Source: Romboutsia weinsteinii (GTDB taxonomy: Bacteria; Bacillota; Clostridia; Peptostreptococcales; Peptostreptococcaceae). Taken from it: DNA of 64,000 nucleotides. The position numbers and the translations under genes were made by a program. The notes below the pieces were generated by a model, which worked only from the letters and a program-made list of their open reading frames with translations, did not search any database and was not told where the DNA came from. The DNA lies in contig NZ_NOJY02000014.1 of the NCBI RefSeq assembly GCF_002250835.2, positions 1-64,000 of the forward strand. The letters run 5' to 3'. This document shows, piece by piece, positions 43,119 through 52,565 of the stretch. Numbering within the stretch: position 1 is the first letter of the stretch; every line of letters starts with the position of its first letter.

Positions 43119-44786
43119 TTATTTACCTATTAGTAAAGCTTCAAATGGTCTTAGGTTGACAAAATCATTTATAGTATTACCATCATAGTTATTTAAGAGC
43201 AATTCATAATTTTCTTCTTTAAGCTCTACACTCTGTACCTTAGTTGAGAAGTTGAATAAACATAATACCTTTTGCTTTTCGTAAAATCTTTCATAAGCTA
43301 CTATAGTATCACTATTAACCTCTATTGGTTTTATATCACCATATATTAAACAATCAGAGTATTTTCCATTTTGGCGAGTATCTATAAGCTTTTTATAAAA
43401 TTCTAATATAGAACCTTCTTTATTCTCCTGAGACTTAACATTTATTTCCTTGTAGTTTTCAATAGTTTTTAACCACGGCTTACCTGTAGTAAATCCTGCA
43501 TTATCGCTTTCATCCCAGTGCATAGGAGTACGTCCATTGTCTCTACTTCTTAAATTAACAAATTCCATTGCCTCTTTTTCAGTAAATCCTTCTTCCATAG
43601 AACGATAATATTGATCTATACTTGATAAATCATTAAACTCTTCTATTGAACTTCTCTTAAAGTTTGTCATACCAATTTCTTGACCTTGATATATAAAAGG
43701 TGTTCCTCTAAGGAAGAAGTATAATCCACCAAGCATTGTAGTTGAATAATAATTTACATCCTCTTCTTTTAAATACTTACTAATAGATCTTGGTTGGTCG
43801 TGATTTTCTAAGAAGTTTGCTCCCCAACCTACTTTTTGTATCGCTAACTGACTGTTAAACATTAGATCTCTAAATTCTTTAACATCCCAATTTGTTCTCT
43901 TAAACCACTCGTTTCCTGACTCAACATCAAGATCTGCATATTTAAAGTCAAATATCATAGAGAAATATCCATTTTTTCCTATGAAGTCTTCTAGTTGATC
44001 ATAAGGAACACCAGGAGCTTCTCCAACAGTTATGCAATCGTACTTATCAAAAGTCTTTTCTTTTAACTCAAGTAAAAATTTATCTATACCATCTTGGTTT
44101 CTAGTAGTCTTAGTAACCTTAGCTAATTCATCTACACCATCAGGATCAATACTTTGATACCTCTGGTCTTTTTTTATAAAAGTAATAGCATCAACTCTAA
44201 ATCCTGATATACCTTTGTCTAGCCAATAGTTTACCATATCGTAAATATCATTTCTAACTTTTTCATTTTCCCAGTTTAAGTCAGGTTGCTTTTTGCCAAA
44301 TACATGTAGGTAATATTCATCTTTATTCTCAAGCTTTTCCCAAGCAGAGCCACCAAAGATTGATCTCCAGTTTGTAGGTGGTTGATTTTCTTTTCCTTCT
44401 TTAAATATATAATAATCTTTATACTGACTATCCTCACTATTTATTGCATCTACAAACCAAGGATGTTCATCTGAAGTATGATTTATTACTAGATCTAAGA
44501 TTATTTTTATATCTCTTTTTTTACCTTCTTCTATTAATGCTTCTAGATCTTTTATAGTTCCAAACTCAGGATTTAAGCTAAAGTAATCAGATATATCATA
44601 TCCATTATCATCCATTGGAGATTTGTATATTGGACATATCCAAAGCATTGTAATCCCTAGATTTTTCAAATAATCTAGCTTAGCTGTAATTCCTTTTATA
44701 TCACCAACACCATCACCATTAGAATCATAAAAACTCTTAGGGTATATTTGGTATATAACTTCTTTTTGCCACCACTTTTTAATCAT
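43119..44786 (-). CDS. treC: Alpha,alpha-phosphotrehalase (trehalose-6-phosphate hydrolase, GH13)
   Basis: A 555-residue GH13 enzyme. It starts 'WWQKEVIYQIYPKSFYDSNGDGVG', with 'DLVINHTSDEHPWF', the nucleophile region 'GISGFRVDAITFI', the acid region 'CITVGEAPGVP' and 'FLENHDQPRSISKY'. The sequence around the active site fits TreC/TreA rather than oligo-1,6-glucosidase. It splits trehalose 6-phosphate into glucose and glucose 6-phosphate. I use the ATG at 44786 with GGGGG before it. It is second in the operon HAD phosphatase - treC - treP. Confidence 0.92.
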   Translation of the reverse strand: MIKKWWQKEVIYQIYPKSFYDSNGDGVGDIKGITAKLDYLKNLGITMLWICPIYKSPMDDNGYDISDYFSLNPEFGTIKDLEALIEEGKKRDIKIILDLVINHTSDEHPWFVDAINSEDSQYKDYYIFKEGKENQPPTNWRSIFGGSAWEKLENKDEYYLHVFGKKQPDLNWENEKVRNDIYDMVNYWLDKGISGFRVDAITFIKKDQRYQSIDPDGVDELAKVTKTTRNQDGIDKFLLELKEKTFDKYDCITVGEAPGVPYDQLEDFIGKNGYFSMIFDFKYADLDVESGNEWFKRTNWDVKEFRDLMFNSQLAIQKVGWGANFLENHDQPRSISKYLKEEDVNYYSTTMLGGLYFFLRGTPFIYQGQEIGMTNFKRSSIEEFNDLSSIDQYYRSMEEGFTEKEAMEFVNLRSRDNGRTPMHWDESDNAGFTTGKPWLKTIENYKEINVKSQENKEGSILEFYKKLIDTRQNGKYSDCLIYGDIKPIEVNSDTIVAYERFYEKQKVLCLFNFSTKVQSVELKEENYELLLNNYDGNTINDFVNLRPFEALLIGK

Positions 44787-44877
44787 ATTAACCCCCATAA
44801 TTTTTCAAATAAATTCATTTTTAAAGTTAGTTTCTAAAAATATAAACTTAACTTTTATGCCCTATAATCAAACATTA

Positions 44878-45723
44878 CTAAATTAACTTAATTCGTAACA
44901 GTTCTTTATATATACCATCATCATCTGCACATTCGCAAACCGATTTAGCTTTTTCTTTAAGTGCATCTATAGAGTTTCCCATAGCTACACCATAATTAAC
45001 AGCATCTAATAAATCTAAATCATTCATACTATCACCAAAAGCTATGGTATTTTTAGTACTAATGTTTAAGTATTCACATATTTTTCTTGCAGCAAATCCT
45101 TTATTGTATCCTCTTAAAACAACTTCAGCATTGTAAACACTTTTATCTGGTGCTTCATGAGCAATTACCTGAAAATCATTTCCTACAAACTCTCTTATAA
45201 AATCAACTTGTGAAGAATCTTCAGATACAAAACATATCTTGCTTATCAAATCTGAATCTATATCCAAATCATTTATATTACTTTCATATGTTATTTTCTC
45301 TCTATTACTAATTAATTTTTTCATCTCAGAGTTTTGTTTTTTCTTAAGTAAATTAACATTATTTAAAAGATACTTAGTCATCTCTTCAGTCATAAATACA
45401 CTATCCCTACCCTCTAAACTATAGTAGATATTATTTTCATTAAGAAATCTAACTACACCTTTTAAAAGTTTTGCAGGTATGTAGTTCTCAAGTATAATCT
45501 CATCATTATACTCAATATGGCACCCTCCACCAGCAATAATACCATCAAATCCTAAAGATAATACATCGTCTTGTATTGTATTTTTAGTCCTACCAGTACT
45601 AATAAATACTAGATGCTTATTCTCCTTTAGCTTCTGTATAGATTCAATAGTTGAGTCTAGCACTCCATAAACAGGATCACTTAGTGTTCCATCTATATCG
45701 AAAAATATAATTTTTTTGTCCAT
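44878..45723 (-). CDS. Cof-type HAD-IIB family phosphatase
   Basis: A 281-residue HAD phosphatase of the Cof/IIB type. The DxD motif is 'FFDIDGTLSDP' (about residues 8-18), the second 'FISTGRT', and 'IAFGDSMNDLDLLDAV' supplies the last acidic pair; a C2B cap lies between. These act on sugar phosphates and nucleotide cofactors. It heads the trehalose operon, so a role as sugar-phosphate phosphatase is plausible. Two palindromes lie 74-127 bases upstream. Confidence 0.9.
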   Translation of the reverse strand: MDKKIIFFDIDGTLSDPVYGVLDSTIESIQKLKENKHLVFISTGRTKNTIQDDVLSLGFDGIIAGGGCHIEYNDEIILENYIPAKLLKGVVRFLNENNIYYSLEGRDSVFMTEEMTKYLLNNVNLLKKKQNSEMKKLISNREKITYESNINDLDIDSDLISKICFVSEDSSQVDFIREFVGNDFQVIAHEAPDKSVYNAEVVLRGYNKGFAARKICEYLNISTKNTIAFGDSMNDLDLLDAVNYGVAMGNSIDALKEKAKSVCECADDDGIYKELLRIKLI

Positions 45724-45796
45724 TCAACCTCCTGTTTTATTTTAAATATGTTATAGGCATATATTATCAGCATAGGAAAATGGTTACAATAGATGT

Positions 45797-45850
45797 ACAT
45801 AATTTAGAAATTATGTGTAGAAATAGCACAGATTTTCACGAAATGAAAAT
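45797..45850. promoter_or_regulatory. Two adjacent palindromes in trehalose/clpP divergent region
   Basis: ACATAATTT-AG-AAATTATGT (45797-45816, perfect 9-base arms) and ATTTTCA-CGAAA-TGAAAAT (45832-45850, perfect 7-base arms). They lie between divergent promoters and are probably operators. The regulator is not known; neither matches the classic cre consensus exactly. Confidence 0.6.
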
Positions 45851-45955
45851 ATGTTCATGTAAAATAAAAAGATTCACTTGTGCTATAATTATAAAATAAA
45901 GTACAATTACTTTTATAACATCAAAATATATTAAATTTATGGGGGAAAATATATT

Positions 45956-46546
45956 ATGAACTACCAAGGGGAGAAACAAGAAAAAGAAAAGGAAGCTTCT
46001 AGTATTGCACTAGAAAAATTATTAGAGTCAAGATCAATAATTATATCTGGAGAGATAAATCAAGCACTAGCTGAAAAGGTAACTACACAGCTTTTAGTAC
46101 TTCAAGAAATGAATGATCAACCTATAAAATTATTTATAAATAGTCAAGGTGGTCATGTTGAAGCGGGAGATACTATCCATGATATGATTAAGTTTGTAAA
46201 GCCACGCGTTATTGTAATTGGAACAGGTTGGGTTGCGAGCGCAGGTATTACAATCTACCTTGCTGCTGACAAAGAAGATAGATACTCATTACCTAACACT
46301 AGATATATGATACATCAACCTCTAGGTGGATGTAGCGGTCAAGCTACAGATATAGGTATTGAAGCAAAAGAAATAGTAAGGGTTCGTAAAAGAATTAATT
46401 GCATAATTAGCAATGCTACTGGTCAACCATTAGAAAAAGTTGAAAATGATACAGATAGAAATTATTGGTTAAATGCTGGTGAAGCTGTTGATTATGGTAT
46501 TGTAAATAAGGTTATATCTCACTATGATGAACTACCTAAGTTATAG
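45956..46546 (+). CDS. clpP: ClpP-family serine protease subunit, atypical paralogue
   Basis: A 196-residue ClpP protein. The catalytic Ser is in 'GWVASAGITIYLAA' (Ser95) and His in 'RYMIHQPLGG' (His120). The segment 'ENDTDRNYWLNAGEAVDYG' aligns so that the usual catalytic Asp is Asn169. Listeria ClpP1 is described with Asn at this position and depends on its partner ClpP2. The first 20 residues are charged and longer than in housekeeping ClpP. It is monocistronic, away from clpX. It may form mixed complexes with a main ClpP elsewhere in the genome. Confidence 0.88.
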   Translation: MNYQGEKQEKEKEASSIALEKLLESRSIIISGEINQALAEKVTTQLLVLQEMNDQPIKLFINSQGGHVEAGDTIHDMIKFVKPRVIVIGTGWVASAGITIYLAADKEDRYSLPNTRYMIHQPLGGCSGQATDIGIEAKEIVRVRKRINCIISNATGQPLEKVENDTDRNYWLNAGEAVDYGIVNKVISHYDELPKL

Positions 46547-46580
46547 TTTACTATTAAACTAATACTATAAAAGATATATC

Positions 46581-46614
46581 AAGGACTTACTATGTTGTAG
46601 TAAGTCCTTTTTTA
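46581..46614 (+). terminator. Terminator after clpP
   Basis: Stem AAGGACTTACT with AGTAAGTCCTT and a six-base loop, followed by TTTTT. Confidence 0.93.
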
Positions 46615-46650
46615 TAAAATTAATATGTTAGATATGGTTTTATAACATAA

Positions 46651-46675
46651 AAAGTATGAGTTACTCTCATACTTT
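46651..46675 (-). terminator. Terminator of tandem RpiR genes
   Basis: Stem AAAGTATGAG with CTCATACTTT around TTACT. It overlaps the stop of the gene at 46667; on the minus strand a T-rich run follows. Confidence 0.85.
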
Positions 46676-47419
46676 GCTTAAATATATTTGATACTTTAAA
46701 AATAGAATTTCAATTAAAATAAAATATGGTGTTGTTGTTTCATATTTAAATACAGAATCAATATTAAGAGATGTTGTATTAATATATAGACTCTCATCAC
46801 TTAATAATGCAAGTTCATTGTTTTTTAATCTTGTTATAGAAATCATGGGTACATTTTTTAACTTTAGCTTCCTCGACATATTAATAACATTTGATGACTC
46901 TCCTGAAAGAGAAATAACTATTATCAAATCATTTTCACCTACAATATTTACCAAGCTGTTAGCAATATCCGAACCACTTATAACATAAAAACATTTTTTA
47001 GTAGAGAGAAATATCCTTTTAAGCTCCTCAGCTACAGTCTTTTGAGCATTTCCACTCCCATATATAAATACCCTTTTTGCATTATCTATTAAATTAAATA
47101 TACTATCACAATCTTTATTTTTCATATCTTCAATCAAAGTATGATAACACTCACACACAGTCTCTAAAGAACTTATAGGTGAGTTTTCTTTTTCATCATA
47201 CTCCCACTTTATTCTAGATCTAAGTTCACTAAATCCATTAAGAGAAAGTTTCTGTGAAAACCTAAATAGTGTGGCATTAGACACATTACAAAAGCTAGCA
47301 AACTCATCTATTGTATAGTTAAAGCATACATCTTTGTTATCCCTAATAAATGACCATATGTATAAATCATTTGAGTTAAGCTTTTGGTAATACTTATTTA
47401 CAAGTTCTTCAAGTCTCAT
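46667..47419 (-). CDS. RpiR/MurR-family regulator, second of a tandem pair
   Basis: A 250-residue regulator. An N-terminal helix-turn-helix ('YTIDEFASFCNVSNATLFRFSQKLSLNGF' in parts) precedes a SIS sugar-phosphate-binding domain ('RVFIYGSGNAQKTVAEELKRIF', 'LIIVISLSGESSNVINMSRKL'). RpiR proteins respond to phosphosugars. It overlaps the upstream homologue by four bases, so the pair is translationally coupled. Controlling the nearby trehalose operon is plausible since no TreR is seen, but this is inference. Confidence 0.9.
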   Translation of the reverse strand: MRLEELVNKYYQKLNSNDLYIWSFIRDNKDVCFNYTIDEFASFCNVSNATLFRFSQKLSLNGFSELRSRIKWEYDEKENSPISSLETVCECYHTLIEDMKNKDCDSIFNLIDNAKRVFIYGSGNAQKTVAEELKRIFLSTKKCFYVISGSDIANSLVNIVGENDLIIVISLSGESSNVINMSRKLKLKNVPMISITRLKNNELALLSDESLYINTTSLNIDSVFKYETTTPYFILIEILFLKYQIYLSKV

Positions 47420-48174
47420 ATCGTACTTCCCCTCACATAATCCATATACTTAATAAATAATATCTCTATTAAAATAAAAAATAAGGTTGTTGTCTCATAG
47501 TTTAAATTATTAGCTCCCTGCATAAATGTAGTACCAACGTATAAGTTTTCATCACAAATCCGTGCTAGTGAATTATTTTTTAGTCTTGTTAATGAAATAG
47601 TAGGCACATTACTACACTTGAGATGTTTAGCAATTTCTAAAGCACTTTCAGTTTCACCAGACAATGATATAATAAACATTAAATCTTTATCCGTAAAAGT
47701 ATCTGATATTAACATTAACTCCCCTATATCGAATAATTCATAAAAACACTTACCTACTGTAAGAAATACCCTCTTTAATTCATTGGCTTCAGCCTTTTGA
47801 GCATTTCCTGTTCCAAATATGAAAATCCGTTCAGCCTTTTGTATTTTTTCACATACAGAATAAAAGTCTTTTTTCTTAAATTTATCTATTAATTTATGAT
47901 AGTTTTCGCATATGTAATCTAAACTTTTACTATCTTGAGATTCTATGCTCTGATGATACATTTTTATATAAAGCTTTAAGTCTGCAAAACTACTAAGAGA
48001 TATCTTACGAGAAAATCTTAGTATTGTAGCTCTTGATACACTACATTCTTTTGCTAACTCTTCACACGATAATTCGCAGCACTTTTCAATGTTATTTTTT
48101 ATATATTTCCATATGAATAAATCATTTTCTGTTAGTAGCTCAAAATGAGTATTAATTAATTTTTCTAACTCCAT
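47416..48174 (-). CDS. RpiR/MurR-family regulator, first of a tandem pair
   Basis: A 252-residue regulator with the same design as its downstream neighbour: helix-turn-helix 'LAKECSVSRATILRFSRKISLSSF' (about residues 40-63) and SIS domain 'RIFIFGTGNAQKAEANELKRVF' and 'LMFIISLSGETESALEIAKHL'. The two share extended similarity through the whole length ('NAQK...ELKR.FL', 'SLTRLKNNSLA'), so they arose by tandem duplication. The overlap ATGA at 47416-47419 couples them. Heteromers are possible. The ATG follows AAAGGA. Confidence 0.9.
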   Translation of the reverse strand: MELEKLINTHFELLTENDLFIWKYIKNNIEKCCELSCEELAKECSVSRATILRFSRKISLSSFADLKLYIKMYHQSIESQDSKSLDYICENYHKLIDKFKKKDFYSVCEKIQKAERIFIFGTGNAQKAEANELKRVFLTVGKCFYELFDIGELMLISDTFTDKDLMFIISLSGETESALEIAKHLKCSNVPTISLTRLKNNSLARICDENLYVGTTFMQGANNLNYETTTLFFILIEILFIKYMDYVRGSTI

Positions 48175-48281
48175 TTATGCATTCCTTTCGTAGTCTTATA
48201 AATTAAGTTAGATTATATCATAGATACACTCGGTTTGAAATATATAGCATATATCTAGTATAACTATCAATTGATAAAAAA

Positions 48282-48327
48282 ATCTACGTTATAACAGGTT
48301 ATTAGATTGACCTTGTATAACGTAGAT
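48282..48327. terminator. Terminator hairpin after small membrane protein gene
   Basis: Arms ATCTACGTTATAACAGGT and ACCTTGTATAACGTAGAT (one bulge/mismatch), preceded by an A run on the plus strand, which gives a T run for the minus-strand gene at 48379. Confidence 0.85.
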
Positions 48328-48378
48328 AACTAATTTTATTGGATTTTATATATACATTTATATAATCACTACATTTTG

Positions 48379-48573
48379 TTACATATCATCTTTTACAAAA
48401 TCTATACCACCTAAAAGTATATGAGCTGCGCCTAACCCTATAAGGAATGTTCCTACTAAACTTGTATAGTCATTTCTTCTACACATGTGTGACTTGCTTT
48501 GGTTTGAATCAACAAGTAATCCTGTTGTTGTAACAAGTGTTCCTAAAGCTATTGGTATTAGTCCTTTTCTCAT
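48379..48573 (-). CDS. Small two-helix membrane protein
   Basis: A 64-residue protein with an N-terminal hydrophobic helix ('GLIPIALGTLVTTTGLLV'), a short polar, Cys/Arg-containing loop ('KSHMCRRNDYTS') and a second helix ('LVGTFLIGLGAAHILLGGI'). I recognise no family, though small clostridial proteins of this kind occur near sporulation and stress genes. The ATG follows AGGAGG and there is a clear terminator, so a real gene is likely. Confidence 0.68.
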   Translation of the reverse strand: MRKGLIPIALGTLVTTTGLLVDSNQSKSHMCRRNDYTSLVGTFLIGLGAAHILLGGIDFVKDDM

Positions 48574-48866
48574 TTATGATGCCTCCTAAAATGATTTTTT
48601 AATCATATATATTTTCATCTTAAAGGCTTGTTATTATGAATAGTAATAAATATAAAATTAGTAATTATAAGCCAATAATTATAGTTACTATGATAAACTT
48701 ATGCCTAAAGATAATATTGACACTAGTATACTCCAAATATATTTTTATAATCTCATATTATGATATTATATAATTATAAATTAAAAAGTAAAGTAACATA
48801 ATGGAGCTTGCTAGTTACATAATAGATAGAATTGGTAATTTTTTTAAATTATTATAGGGGGGTCAT

Positions 48867-49646
48867 ATGAATATAACTCAAGAAAATGCTATAAAAAAAT
48901 TAATAAAATATGTATCAACAGATAACAGCATCTTAGGCCTAATTTTATGTGGTTCCTTAGCAAAGGGAACTGAAACAGACCAATCTGATATTGATGTTTT
49001 TGTTGTCGTTACAGATAAAAGATTTAATAATGAAAAATTACATAAAAATTACTTCTGGGGAACAGATTTTGATTCTGAAGAATTTAATATCGAGATTGAT
49101 GGTAAAATTATCCCTAAAGATTTTTTATCTAAGGTCTGGAAATATGGTAATGAAAGTATAAAAAGCACATTATATTACTCAAAGTTAATTTATTCTATAG
49201 ATAGTGATATTGAGGATTTACTCCAGTATAAATCACATACCTCAGAAAAAGAAAAGAGTGAGAATATCCGTAAGTTTTATTCATTGATGAAGAGCTGTAG
49301 ATATAGTGCAGATGATGACTTAGATAATACACTACTGATTAACAAATGTATATATGATACTATTTTCTATGCTTGTCGTTTAGTTTTAGCATATAATGAT
49401 GTACTCTTTCCTTGCATAAAAAACTTATACAAAGAATTAAATACATGTAGTAAACTTCCAAATAATTTTATCAAACTAATGAATGAGGTGCTCAACTCCT
49501 ATTCTTTGGATAAAATGGTTGAGTTCTATGATTCTGTAGACGATTATTTTAAAGATTATCGCTTTGATAATAAATTAAGAAAAGGGTATGTACTAGAAAA
49601 CGAATTATTTTGGTATTTTGATACATTCCCATATTCAGAAATATAA
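48867..49646 (+). CDS. Nucleotidyltransferase-domain protein
   Basis: A 259-residue protein with an N-terminal pol-beta-type nucleotidyltransferase domain: 'LILCGSLAKGTETDQSDIDVFVVV' (in parts), holding the GS motif and the D-x-D metal site, about residues 28-52. The C-terminal two thirds is helical, as in aminoglycoside adenylyltransferases and HEPN-type partners. The substrate is unknown; the sequence is not close to a named resistance enzyme. The ATG follows GGGGGG. It is monocistronic between a small membrane gene and surE. Confidence 0.75.
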   Translation: MNITQENAIKKLIKYVSTDNSILGLILCGSLAKGTETDQSDIDVFVVVTDKRFNNEKLHKNYFWGTDFDSEEFNIEIDGKIIPKDFLSKVWKYGNESIKSTLYYSKLIYSIDSDIEDLLQYKSHTSEKEKSENIRKFYSLMKSCRYSADDDLDNTLLINKCIYDTIFYACRLVLAYNDVLFPCIKNLYKELNTCSKLPNNFIKLMNEVLNSYSLDKMVEFYDSVDDYFKDYRFDNKLRKGYVLENELFWYFDTFPYSEI

Positions 49647-49664
49647 TTAACCTATTAAAATACA

Positions 49665-49698
49665 TAAAAAATACCAGCATAATTTGCTGGTATTTTTT
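49665..49698. terminator. Bidirectional terminator between nucleotidyltransferase gene and surE
   Basis: Stem AAAAAATACCAGCA with TGCTGGTATTTTTTT and a short loop, between converging genes. Confidence 0.93.
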
Positions 49699-50453
49699 TA
49701 TAAATCTATCTCTTTTAATTTATCAATCTTTCTTAAGTTTGTCATCTCTATATTAACAGGAGTTATAGATATATATCCATTATTAACTGCTACTATATCA
49801 CTGTCTTCATCCTGATCTAGCTCTTTTACATCTCCACCTATCCAAATATATTTTTTTCCATAAGGGCTTAATCTCTCATCAACTACATTATCATACTTTC
49901 TATCACCTAGTTTAGTTATCTTAAATCCTTTTACTTCACCCTTTGGTATATTTACATTTAATATACAATCCTCTAATAGTTCTAACTTGTTCTTTATACT
50001 ATTTATTAGACTTACAACATATCTAGCTGATTCTCTATATACTTCTTTTCCTATATTAAACTGATCATATGATATAGCTATTGAAGGTTTATTTTGAATA
50101 AGACCTTCTATTGCAGCTGAAGCTGTTCCAGAATAAACTACATCTGTCCCTAGGTTTGGGCCATTGTTTATTCCACTTAATACTAAATCAATATCTATAT
50201 CTTTAAATAGCGCTTCTATTCCAACCTTTACACAATCTGCTGGAGTACCAGATATTGAGTAGGCTTTTATCTTATCATCTATGTATTCATCATTAATCAT
50301 TATTGGGCTGTGTATAGTTATAGCATGTCCAGTTGCACTTCTTTGACTCTCCGGTGCAACTACGTATACATTTGCTATAGTTGATATTTCTTTTGCTAAT
50401 TCAATTATACCGTCTGCCCTTATTCCATCATCATTTGTAATAAGTATATTCAT
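49698..50453 (-). CDS. surE: 5'/3'-nucleotidase SurE
   Basis: A 251-residue SurE phosphatase. The metal site 'LITNDDGIRADGI' opens the protein, 'APESQRSATGHAITIH' and 'SISGTPADCVKVG' follow, and 'LVLSGINNGPNLGTDVVYSGT' is the signature loop. It removes phosphate from nucleoside 5'- and 3'-monophosphates and is linked to stress survival. Length and motifs are complete. The ATG follows GAGGAG. The stop codon overlaps the shared terminator. Confidence 0.95.
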   Translation of the reverse strand: MNILITNDDGIRADGIIELAKEISTIANVYVVAPESQRSATGHAITIHSPIMINDEYIDDKIKAYSISGTPADCVKVGIEALFKDIDIDLVLSGINNGPNLGTDVVYSGTASAAIEGLIQNKPSIAISYDQFNIGKEVYRESARYVVSLINSIKNKLELLEDCILNVNIPKGEVKGFKITKLGDRKYDNVVDERLSPYGKKYIWIGGDVKELDQDEDSDIVAVNNGYISITPVNIEMTNLRKIDKLKEIDL

Positions 50454-50583
50454 AATAATCTCCTCATCTTTTTATAAATTATTTTTGATAGTTTATTTCC
50501 AGTAAGTATTTTTTAATATTTTTCTCATCAACCTATTTATACATAGTACTATAAATTTTTATATAATACTATGTATAAATAAA

Positions 50584-50618
50584 CAAAACCTGCAGGAATA
50601 ATCCTATACAGGTTTTTT
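50584..50618 (-). terminator. Terminator after DUF4838 gene
   Basis: Arms AAAACCTG and CAGGTTTT around a loop with an internal GCAGGAATAATCCT pairing. On the minus strand a T-rich tract follows. Confidence 0.78.
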
Positions 50619-50654
50619 AAATACTTTTTATTAAATTAACCTTCTACTTAACAA

Positions 50655-52565
50655 TTATTCTTTTAGTAAAAATCCAGCATAATTCTTAGCAACCTCTATT
50701 AATCTATAAACATCAAGGTATGACTGATAAGTCTTTTCATTTATACGAATAAAATTTAATAGTTCTTCCCACACATCTTGAGCTTCTTGTTTTTTACCAC
50801 AGCAAAGATATGATAATCCTTCAGATATCTTCACACTGTATTCTCTATGGTAAGCCAGCACTTCCCAAAATTCATTTTGAATACCTTCTGAATCTATAAT
50901 ATTTCTTTTTATTTCTGGTAAAAACTCTTTGCAAATCTCTCCCACAACTCTATAATTAAAATCCATTTTTGAATTAATTCTATCTCCTATTGAGTTAAAG
51001 TAGTCACAACTTGATAAATTAGATAATTTTTCTAAATATCTATATACACTCTCCCAATTAGGTCCATATGCTGCCTGGAAGTAATCTTTTTTTAATTCAT
51101 TATAATCTATAGTTTTATTCCATAACATTTTTCCCATTACATAGTTAGGGAAGTTATGAGGAAAACCTGCCCTTAATTCTTGACAACTAATATAGCCATT
51201 TAGACCTAAATTATTTAGATACTGAATATCTCTATAAATCACTTTACTTATTGCAATATAGCCCATATCTCCATAATGCGCTCTTCCTAAAGGATAGTCA
51301 TATACAAAACTATCTCCATTAAATGAGTTTTTCCATTCAAATAAATAACTTAAGTTCTCTTCTAGAGAGTTAGGCAATACTACTTGATTACGTATATACT
51401 TAGGTGTTTTTAATATATCATTTTTGTAGTCCACATCAGCATAACTCTTTTCAAATGTACGTGTAATAGGCGCAAACATCATTACATATCTATCCGGATT
51501 ATTTATTTTCTCATGTAATGGTGCAAACAATAATTCATGATACAGTAAGAAACATATTTTAGTGTTTAAGTTTTCTCTCTGTAATTTTTCATCTAATAAA
51601 TTTAATAACTGTACATATTGATCAGCAGGAATCTCCTTTTGACACTCAGAGCATTCACAAATATTATTTCTTGCATCCGATAACCAAACATGTAGATAAT
51701 CAACACTTTTATGCTCTTTTGCATAGTCAACAATAACATCAGTCATTTTTTCCATTACTTTTTGATTAGAAAAACATAAACTAGTTAAAATAGGTGCTTG
51801 ATTGAACAAGTCTCTTTTACCACTAAGCTCAGCTGCATATTCTCTACTCTCTTCTGTTAGTTCTACCCCGGTCTCCCATCCATATTTCGAAGAATATCCT
51901 AATGTTTCACTTGTCCATCCATGCCCAACTCTATGATGAAGTAAATTCCTTTTTTCTATTTCCTTATCAATTTTATCACTCATTTTCTGAGCTATTTCAG
52001 TACTAAAAGGTTCTTTTTTCATATATGGGTTAAATTCATGCTCGTACCATCTTTTTAAAAATGAATATGGATTTTCAAATTGTATAAAGAAACTATTAAA
52101 TCCTACCTTAGGTAGCCAATCAATAAAGTCAAAGATATTCTCAACAGAGTTTGATCCTTCTATACAGACTCCACGATGTCTAAATGAAGGATTTTCTAAT
52201 AATTCAACTGATACTTTATCTAAATTTACACTAGGTATCCATTCATGTTTCTTTCCAGGTCTTAAAAACTTACATCCAATTTCATCTAAAAATCTATATA
52301 CTGCAAGCAATAACGCCCTTGAATTATTTCCTGAAATACTACCTTTACCATCTTTTATTTTTATATCTATTACTTCATCTAGTACGTTCTCATCTACTTC
52401 TTCATTCAATTTATCATTTATAATCAACAGTATAGATGCTTCTTCTTCTTTTTCTGTGACTAAAATTTCACTTGCACTATCGATCCTCTTCAGATAATCC
52501 TTTAATTCTTCTATTGCAAATTTAGATACTTGATCTTTTTTATTTAGATATAATTTTACATTCAT
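50655..52565 (-). CDS. DUF4838-domain putative glycoside hydrolase
   Basis: A 636-residue cytoplasmic protein with no signal peptide. Residues 1-110 resemble the alpha-glucuronidase/GH20 N-terminal domain ('SKFAIEELKDYLKRID', 'LLLAVYRFLDEIGCKFLRPG'). About 120-500 is a DUF4838-type TIM-barrel region ('HVWLSDARNNICECSECQKEI', 'DYPLGRAHYGDMGY', 'GLNGYISCQELRAG'). DUF4838 proteins are linked to glycan breakdown, catalytic residues unsettled. Its position behind a PTS EIIC gene, and its lack of a secretion signal, suggest it cleaves an imported phosphorylated glycan. The ATG at 52565 has GGAGAG at better spacing than 52571. Confidence 0.72.
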   Translation of the reverse strand: MNVKLYLNKKDQVSKFAIEELKDYLKRIDSASEILVTEKEEEASILLIINDKLNEEVDENVLDEVIDIKIKDGKGSISGNNSRALLLAVYRFLDEIGCKFLRPGKKHEWIPSVNLDKVSVELLENPSFRHRGVCIEGSNSVENIFDFIDWLPKVGFNSFFIQFENPYSFLKRWYEHEFNPYMKKEPFSTEIAQKMSDKIDKEIEKRNLLHHRVGHGWTSETLGYSSKYGWETGVELTEESREYAAELSGKRDLFNQAPILTSLCFSNQKVMEKMTDVIVDYAKEHKSVDYLHVWLSDARNNICECSECQKEIPADQYVQLLNLLDEKLQRENLNTKICFLLYHELLFAPLHEKINNPDRYVMMFAPITRTFEKSYADVDYKNDILKTPKYIRNQVVLPNSLEENLSYLFEWKNSFNGDSFVYDYPLGRAHYGDMGYIAISKVIYRDIQYLNNLGLNGYISCQELRAGFPHNFPNYVMGKMLWNKTIDYNELKKDYFQAAYGPNWESVYRYLEKLSNLSSCDYFNSIGDRINSKMDFNYRVVGEICKEFLPEIKRNIIDSEGIQNEFWEVLAYHREYSVKISEGLSYLCCGKKQEAQDVWEELLNFIRINEKTYQSYLDVYRLIEVAKNYAGFLLKE

